Source: CAZTJA01 sp964613745
Lineage (GTDB): Bacteria > Desulfobacterota > Desulfomonilia > Desulfomonilales > Desulfomonilaceae
Assembly (NCBI GenBank): GCA_964613745.1
Contig: CAZTJA010000036.1
Span: 1-27,077 of the forward strand
Direction of reading: 5' to 3'
DNA length: 27,077 nt
The notes beneath the pieces are model-generated. The model was not told the DNA's origin. It worked only from the letters and a program-made list of their open reading frames with translations, and did not search any database. Both the position numbers and the translations under genes were made by a program. Below, in pieces: positions 21,955 through 27,077 of the stretch. The stretch's first letter is position 1. The number at the start of each line of letters is the position of its first letter.

Positions 21955-22018
21955 TTTGCCTGTAACCATCTAATCTCTTACGGTTAGCTCGACCCCGTCT
22001 CTGATGTTTTCCTGAAAA

Positions 22019-23758
22019 TTATAGTTTGAGGCCTTTGGTACGTCCGGTTTCTAAACGAGAGAAAACGGGTTCGTGAACCATATTGACCAGGAGGCTCGTT
22101 TCGAATGGGGGACGCTGTGTTAATAAAGAGACGATAAAAGTCACAACAAAGTTGATGAGCATACCGACAGATCCGATTCCCTCCGGACTAATGCCAAAGA
22201 GCCAATTGCCTTGGTGGAAATACGTCGCGCTTACGACGTAAATCAACGTAAATGTTCCTCCGACACACATTCCGGAAATGGCTCCCTCACGAGTCGTCCG
22301 CTTCCAGAAAATTCCCAGTATGATTATCGGAAAAAAACATGATGCCGCTATTCCGAAAGCGAATGCTACCGTTTGCGCTATGTAACCGGGCGGATAAATG
22401 GACAGCAGGATTGAGATGCACACCGATATTGTCATAGCACCGCGTCCCGCTATTATGAGCGCCTTATCCGGCGCGTTCGGATTTATCATACGGTAATACA
22501 AGTCATGGGAAATTGCGGCCGCTGTCGTCAACAGCAGCCCAGCGGCAGTGGACAATGATGCGGCGAGCGCTCCGGCTAGCAGAAGAGCCGTAATCCAGTC
22601 CGGCAGTCCGGCCATCTCAGGATATGCGGGCACGATGACGTCTGAATCCAGTCTCACCTTGCCTATTGTGGTGAGTCCATCCTCACTTTCACCACGCGAG
22701 ATAATGCGGTTGCGCTCTGATTGAGCTGGTGACTGTGTCTGGTCTTGATGCTCGACAAGGCCGGTTTTTTTCCAAGGATCCATCCACTCGCCGGCATTTC
22801 CGTTTTTCAATCCTAGAAGGAGGTTGTATTCCGCGAAAGCAGCTACACCGGGGGCGGCGGTATAGAGGATTGCAATAAAAAGAACCGAATACGCTGCACT
22901 GAACCGAGCAGTTCTAATACTGGTTATCATGTAAAAACGGCTAAGTATGTGGGGTAAGGCTGCTGTACCGGCCATCAGAGCTAAGGTAGTTAGTATGAAA
23001 TCGTAAGCGGATCTACCCTGCTCAGAAAATGCTCCTGTAAATTCGCTCAAGCCAAAATCTGCGCGCAATTGCTCAAGCGCGGAAATGAAGGGCTTCCCGG
23101 CATCGGGTCCGGTCAGGATGTCGGCACCCATTCCAAAGTGGGGAAGGGGGACGCCTGTCAGCTTAAAAGAAACCACTGCGACCGGAATCAGGAACCCGAA
23201 TATCATCACGATATATTGAGCTGTTTGAGTCGCTGTGACTCCTCTCAAACCACCAAGGAGTGCATAAGCAAGAATGAGTAAGCCCGCAATGAGAATTCCC
23301 GTATGTATGTCTGTTTCGAGAAGCCGACCGGCTATTATGCCGACGCACCGCACTTGCCCGGAAATATAGAAAATTGAGATTATCAGGGTCGCGCACACGG
23401 CAACGGCACGAGCCGAGTTGGAGTAATACCGATCGCCCACAAAATCCGGGACAGTGAATTTTCCAAATTTACGGAGATACGGAGCCAGAAACATGGCCAA
23501 CAGCACGTAGCCTCCGCTCCATCCCATGACGTAAACAAGACCTGAAAAGCCTGTTACGGCAATTATTCCAGGCATGGATATGTATGATGCGGCACTCATC
23601 CAGTCGGAAGCTACAGCCATTCCCGCTATGGCCGGGGATGTTTCCAGACCGGCACTATAAAAACCCTTTGACTCCGAGGCAAGTACCCTCTTTGATAAAA
23701 GAACGTAGACCAGAAAGGTTATACTAATTACGAGTATTGACCAGCCAAGCAATTGCAT
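22019..23758 (-). CDS. Sodium:solute symporter family large subunit
   Basis: This is a polytopic inner-membrane transporter of the SSS family, 579 aa with about 13 hydrophobic segments. Family signatures include the N-terminal SAGLETSPAIAGMAVASDWMSAASY, the GGLRGVTATQTAQYIVM region and the RFYMI segment before helix 8. A hydrophilic loop of about 65 residues (after NLLLGLKNG, containing HQDQTQ and SERNR) separates two helices. The gene immediately follows a DUF4212 small-subunit gene, the arrangement of the two-component sodium/solute symporters whose small subunits are PLGFW-type. Substrates of this group are mostly short-chain carboxylates, and none can be read from sequence. AGGG precedes the ATG by about 9 bases. 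It is convergent with the CoA-ester lyase gene. Confidence 0.9.
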   Translation of the reverse strand: MQLLGWSILVISITFLVYVLLSKRVLASESKGFYSAGLETSPAIAGMAVASDWMSAASYISMPGIIAVTGFSGLVYVMGWSGGYVLLAMFLAPYLRKFGKFTVPDFVGDRYYSNSARAVAVCATLIISIFYISGQVRCVGIIAGRLLETDIHTGILIAGLLILAYALLGGLRGVTATQTAQYIVMIFGFLIPVAVVSFKLTGVPLPHFGMGADILTGPDAGKPFISALEQLRADFGLSEFTGAFSEQGRSAYDFILTTLALMAGTAALPHILSRFYMITSIRTARFSAAYSVLFIAILYTAAPGVAAFAEYNLLLGLKNGNAGEWMDPWKKTGLVEHQDQTQSPAQSERNRIISRGESEDGLTTIGKVRLDSDVIVPAYPEMAGLPDWITALLLAGALAASLSTAAGLLLTTAAAISHDLYYRMINPNAPDKALIIAGRGAMTISVCISILLSIYPPGYIAQTVAFAFGIAASCFFPIIILGIFWKRTTREGAISGMCVGGTFTLIYVVSATYFHQGNWLFGISPEGIGSVGMLINFVVTFIVSLLTQRPPFETSLLVNMVHEPVFSRLETGRTKGLKL

Positions 23759-23796
23759 TATTTAGCCCTGACCATGGATCTTAGAAAAGAAGGGGT

Positions 23797-24048
23797 TTAT
23801 TCTTGGACTCCATGTCGGCGATCCAATCGATTCATTGCAGCACTGTACGCAAATAGAACGATAACAAAGAAAAAGACGGAACCCTGAGAAGTCAACCAGA
23901 ACCCGAGTGGAAATCCGAAAAAATGAAATTGATTGAAGTAAGGTGCCGCCAATATACAAAGACCGAAAGAAATTGAGGCCCAAACCACAGTCATTACGCC
24001 GACGAGAATGTTGCGCTTCCTACGATAGTCTTGGGCTGCAGAGTACAT
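23797..24048 (-). CDS. DUF4212 small subunit of a sodium/solute symporter
   Basis: This 83-aa membrane protein has two hydrophobic helices, around ILVGVMTVVWASISFGLCIL and FFFVIVLFAYS, with the diagnostic FGFPLGFWLTSQGS between them. It ends in a basic NRLDRRH tail. DUF4212 proteins are encoded next to and probably associate with SSS-type symporters. The start at 24048 is preferred over the first Met at 24069 because GGGAG lies 6 bases before it. The large subunit follows after 38 bases. Confidence 0.85.
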   Translation of the reverse strand: MYSAAQDYRRKRNILVGVMTVVWASISFGLCILAAPYFNQFHFFGFPLGFWLTSQGSVFFFVIVLFAYSAAMNRLDRRHGVQE

Positions 24049-24204
24049 GTTGAACTCCCAATCGATCATTCACATGCAATATATCATTTGATTGGGTTCA
24101 TGCCTCGGAAAAAATGTACATCCAAGTGGGACCTTGTTCATGTGGAAGTGTGGAGAGGAGGGAAAACAGTCCTGTGGAAGGTTCTGATTTGCTGCAGAAG
24201 AAGG

Positions 24205-24233
24205 TCGGAATGGATCCGTAGGACCCATTCCGA
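24205..24233 (-). terminator. Hairpin after the ActP-like gene
   Basis: TCGGAATGG (24205-24213) and CCATTCCGA (24225-24233) form a perfect 9-bp stem with an 11-nt loop, located 28 bases beyond the ActP stop on the minus strand. The sequence following it on that strand is CCTTCTTCT rather than a clean T-run, so terminator strength is uncertain. It separates the DUF485/ActP unit from the DUF4212/SSS unit. Confidence 0.5.
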
Positions 24234-24260
24234 TATTAAGCACCAGAAGCAATAAATTAC

Positions 24261-26171
24261 CTAATGTCCGATAGCCTTGGCAACTCCTATACCGGTATTC
24301 TGTCGGACATATAACTCATCGAACGCGTCTTCCTCATTTTTTCTGGGAAATAGAAGGGCGCCGATTATAGCTGCGAGAAATCCGAGAGGAATGCAAACGA
24401 TTCCAGGGTTCTTTAACGGAAATAGCGGCTTATCAAGTCCAACGATTGAGCTTTTTCCTTTGTTGTTCTCGTACGTAAGTCTTGATTCCTGAAGAGTCTT
24501 TGTTTCAGACGCACTCAATGTTGCTCCCGATGCTTGTTTTTGCTCGAGAGTCGTGACCATTTTTTGAGCGCCTTCGGCTATTATTTTGGGATACATGACA
24601 TTTGGTGAAACCAGCACCAAACCGATTGAAGCCACGGTGCCTACCAGGAGTCCCGAAACAATACCGGCCGTGTTCATTTTTCTCCAGAATAGAGAAAGCA
24701 CTACGGTAGGTAAATTACCTGCGGACGCAACGGCAAAGGCCAAAGCAACCAAGTGCGCAACGTTTTGACGTTCCGCCAAGATTCCGATTAAAACGGCTAC
24801 AATTCCAACTACGAAGGATGTAATTCTAGCTGCGGTAATCTGCTCTGATTGTTCCGCATGCCCCCCTTTTATGATGCTCACGTAAATGTCATGTGAAATT
24901 GCTGCAGAAGCTGCGAGCACAAGGCCCGAGACAACGGCAAGAATCGTTGCAAATGCGACTGCACACAGAAATGCTAGGAGGACGTCTCCCAAGAAAGGTG
25001 CGACCTGATTGCCCAACATTTGAGCCAACAGCATGTTGGCCATATTACCGCCTTTATCGACACTGGAGATGACTTGCGGAGACACATTAATGGCCGATCC
25101 GAAACCAAGAAGAGTCGTCAAGATATAGAAGGTTCCGATAATAAACATCGCGATAATGACCGATTTGCGTGCTGCTTGCGCGGTCGGAACCGTAAAAAAG
25201 CGCATTAGAATATGCGGCATGCCTGCCGTGCCGAGAACCAAAGCCATACCTAAGGAGATCTGATCCCACACGTCCTTCAGTAGCAGCCCAGGTTCTAAGA
25301 AACGTTGCCCGTAGTCAAATCCGGGCTTGGCTACGGCATCTTTGAGGAGTGAAATTCTCACCCATTCCTGGATTTGTTGATTGTTGGCAACATCCGAAAA
25401 AAATTGAACCGGATTGAATCCCGCCTTAGCAGCGACAAGTACGCACAAGAGTGTTGCGCCGGTCATCAGCAAGCCGGCTTTGATGATTTGAACCCAGGTG
25501 GTGGCAATCATCCCACCGAAAACGACATAGACTATCATGAGCGCGCCGACGCCGGCGATGGCGAACTTAAAAGGAATTCCGATGAGTAGTTCCATCAGTT
25601 TTCCGGCACCGACCATTTGTGCCGTCAAATAAAAGGTCGAAACCGCCACTGTGGATATTGCCGCAGCCGCTCTTACCGGTTTCGGATTGGAACGAAAAGA
25701 CAGGATGTCGCCCATAGTGTACTTCCCTGCATTTCTGCAAGGTTCAGCCACAATCAGGAGCACCGTTACGTACGCGACGAGCCATCCCACCGAATACATA
25801 AATCCATCGTAGCCGTAAAGCGAGATCAGACCTGCGATTCCAAGGAATGATGCGGCCGACATGTAGTCACCCGCAATTGCCCAACCATTCTGTGTTCCGG
25901 TGATTGCACCTCTTGCGGCATAGAAATCGGCAGTGGTCTTGGTGCGTTTTGCCGCCCACATAACGACATAAAGTGTGATGGCGATGATGATGAGAAACAT
26001 CGTAATAGTGATGGTTCTGTTCGCCTCAACCTTTGTCGGTGTAGGTGCCTGATTTGTGATCAGATTAGAAATCGTGTTTTCGACATTGCTCGGTGCTGCG
26101 AAAGCGGAGCATGCCATGAACACCATAATGCTTACAACCAGAGCTAATAATATGAGGTGGGCTTTTCTCAT
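24261..26171 (-). CDS. ActP-like cation/acetate symporter
   Basis: This 636-aa inner-membrane symporter is of the ActP type, which imports acetate and related short-chain acids with sodium or protons. It has a cleavable-looking N-terminal segment ending SAFAA, an extracytoplasmic stretch, then about 13 helices. Conserved stretches include ADFYAARGAITGTQNGWAIAG, DYMSAASFLGIAG, GGMIATTWVQIIKA and LPTVVLSLFWRKM. At 636 aa it is longer than the roughly 550 of E. coli ActP. A hydrophilic insertion of about 60 residues before the last helix (KMVTTLEQKQ, TKTLQESRLTYENN) accounts for most of the difference. AGGAGC precedes the ATG by 6 bases, and the DUF485 gene ends 9 bases upstream, so they are co-transcribed. 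Confidence 0.9.
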   Translation of the reverse strand: MRKAHLILLALVVSIMVFMACSAFAAPSNVENTISNLITNQAPTPTKVEANRTITITMFLIIIAITLYVVMWAAKRTKTTADFYAARGAITGTQNGWAIAGDYMSAASFLGIAGLISLYGYDGFMYSVGWLVAYVTVLLIVAEPCRNAGKYTMGDILSFRSNPKPVRAAAAISTVAVSTFYLTAQMVGAGKLMELLIGIPFKFAIAGVGALMIVYVVFGGMIATTWVQIIKAGLLMTGATLLCVLVAAKAGFNPVQFFSDVANNQQIQEWVRISLLKDAVAKPGFDYGQRFLEPGLLLKDVWDQISLGMALVLGTAGMPHILMRFFTVPTAQAARKSVIIAMFIIGTFYILTTLLGFGSAINVSPQVISSVDKGGNMANMLLAQMLGNQVAPFLGDVLLAFLCAVAFATILAVVSGLVLAASAAISHDIYVSIIKGGHAEQSEQITAARITSFVVGIVAVLIGILAERQNVAHLVALAFAVASAGNLPTVVLSLFWRKMNTAGIVSGLLVGTVASIGLVLVSPNVMYPKIIAEGAQKMVTTLEQKQASGATLSASETKTLQESRLTYENNKGKSSIVGLDKPLFPLKNPGIVCIPLGFLAAIIGALLFPRKNEEDAFDELYVRQNTGIGVAKAIGH

Positions 26172-26180
26172 GGGCTGCTC

Positions 26181-26522
26181 CTATTTAATATTGAGTTCGG
26201 CAAGAAGTTCTTGGGTCAAACGGTCGGATACCTTGTTCGCCCATGATTTGTAGTACATGGCGATACCCCAGGATACGAAGAACTGGGATAGAGCGAAGAG
26301 ATACCCGAAATTTATATTCCCTATGACTTTCGCGCTGAACAGTCCAGGAGCAGCTCCCGCCCCGATAGGGAGGAGAAAATAATAGACGGTCGAGAAAATC
26401 CACCAGCCGAAAAGAAAGACGGTTTTACGTCTATGAATTTCCTTAAACTTAGGATTTTCGGCAATTGCCGCCCAATCCTGAGGGCTTGGTGTGGTTGATT
26501 CGGCTTTCGAAAGCTGTGCCAC
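26181..26522 (-). CDS. DUF485 membrane protein, partner of ActP
   Basis: This 113-aa member of DUF485 (YjcH-like) has two transmembrane helices and is the customary upstream partner of acetate symporters. Conserved features are the N-terminal NPKFKEIHRRKTVF, FGWWIFSTVYYFLLPIGAG, and GYLFALSQFFVSWGIAMYY followed by a basic/acidic helical tail. The start is a GTG with AAGGAG 7 bases upstream. It begins the DUF485-ActP operon; the control region lies at 26523 and beyond. Confidence 0.88.
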   Translation of the reverse strand: MAQLSKAESTTPSPQDWAAIAENPKFKEIHRRKTVFLFGWWIFSTVYYFLLPIGAGAAPGLFSAKVIGNINFGYLFALSQFFVSWGIAMYYKSWANKVSDRLTQELLAELNIK

Positions 26523-27077
26523 TTTTTTACTCCTTCCCTGTTTTAAAATCTCGGCCCACGCCGGTTAGCACTCATTTAGAAACGAAACCATTCACTCTGA
26601 TAGAAATAGATCATTATTAATGCGAATTATTCTAAGTATTCCGGAGGAGATCTTCCGGTCATAAAATGGCCCGGCAGGACATTGACCACAGACATGCTTA
26701 TGGAGCGTGTCATCTAGGTTATACCCCTATAGTGGAATGAAAGTGCTTTTGATCGAACGTTTATAATTAATGGGCGAACTTAACCGATATTCCTGACGGT
26801 CACACCATTGACCGAGGGATAGAGAGCAAACGGCAACCCCAAGTTACTTCTGAAGGGGTTCCGGAACACTTTAGTAAGTTGTCGTAATGCAAAAAGGATT
26901 TTGAAGTTTTTGGGCCGTTGATGATAATGTCCGATACCAATTTCTTTACAGCCCCAATTGATAGTTGGATCGGTTCCGTCAGTTGTCCAACAACCAGTTG
27001 TTCGACAACGATTGACTGAAGAAATAGCTGGAGTGCATTGTTCAAGCGTGGGTTCAAAGTGGGATAGAAGCACTTGA
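26523..27077. other. Intergenic region without a recognisable gene
   Basis: This stretch holds the DUF485/ActP upstream region and then about 300 bases of unknown nature. Two overlapping minus-strand open frames (26780-27073 and 26800-27057) are open in different frames, and neither has a family signature, membrane segment or good ribosome binding site. The region could be a decayed gene or the edge of a gene that begins beyond the window. Only the 26641-26658 dyad stands out. Confidence 0.4.
26641..26658. promoter_or_regulatory. 18-base dyad upstream of the DUF485/ActP operon
   Basis: CCGGAGGAGATCTTCCGG is a near-perfect palindrome: eight of nine position pairs match, counting one G-T. It lies 119 bases upstream of the DUF485 start, a plausible distance for an activator or repressor site acting on carboxylate uptake. 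No clear -35/-10 pair is visible between it and the gene. Confidence 0.35.

Noticed and set aside
21955..22018. Possible terminator between the CoA-ester lyase and the symporter gene
   Set aside because: The only inverted repeat (TAACC/GGTTA) has a 5-bp stem and no T-run.
26780..27073. Two overlapping minus-strand frames at the window end, considered as a transposase or decayed gene
   Set aside because: Neither frame shows transposase motifs, terminal repeats or a start signal. It was kept only as an unexplained intergenic region.

Overview
The window looks like a chromosomal segment of a mesophilic Gram-negative bacterium with moderate GC. Secreted and periplasmic-type proteins, an SbcCD pair and two Na+/solute symporter systems built as small plus large subunit fit a member of the Desulfobacterota (former Deltaproteobacteria). 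That placement is an inference from gene content only. No tRNA, rRNA, CRISPR array, insertion sequence or prophage gene was recognised.

Layout. (1) 89-4448, plus strand: a tightly packed, partly overlapping operon. It encodes a stand-alone RibD-C type reductase, a BchC-like medium-chain dehydrogenase without the catalytic zinc Cys, a divergent pterin synthase (QueD/PTPS fold) with replaced catalytic residues, a GT4 glycosyltransferase, a class I methyltransferase and a 52-residue membrane peptide. Together they suggest biosynthesis of a glycosylated, possibly methylated pteridine or pyrimidine compound. (2) 4481-5989, minus: an M32 metallocarboxypeptidase. (3) 6261-8522, plus: a secreted FecR-domain protein with seven perfectly spaced six-cysteine repeats and a long Lys-Pro-Asp-rich tail, followed by a membrane/winged-helix protein (8644-9174). 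(4) 9298-13484, plus: SbcD and SbcC, facing (5) a P-type cation ATPase (13525-16236, minus).

(6) 16237-16791: an intergenic region with a promoter for the ATPase, a separate plus-strand promoter followed by about 80 nt ending in an intrinsic-terminator-like hairpin (candidate small RNA), and a control region for the next gene. (7) 16792-21954, plus: a flavin reductase-like protein, both subunits of a biotin-dependent acyl-CoA carboxylase (propionyl-CoA type) and a CitE/HpcH-like CoA-ester lyase, which together form a short-chain acyl-CoA metabolism unit. (8) 22019-26522, minus: two sodium/solute symporter systems, a DUF4212 plus SSS pair and a DUF485 plus ActP pair. These plausibly import the short-chain carboxylates that unit 7 metabolises. 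(9) 26523-27077: an upstream control region with a strong dyad, then about 300 bases in which no gene could be recognised.

The parts that most deserve a second look are the pteridine/glycosyl island, the Cys-repeat FecR protein and the candidate small RNA.
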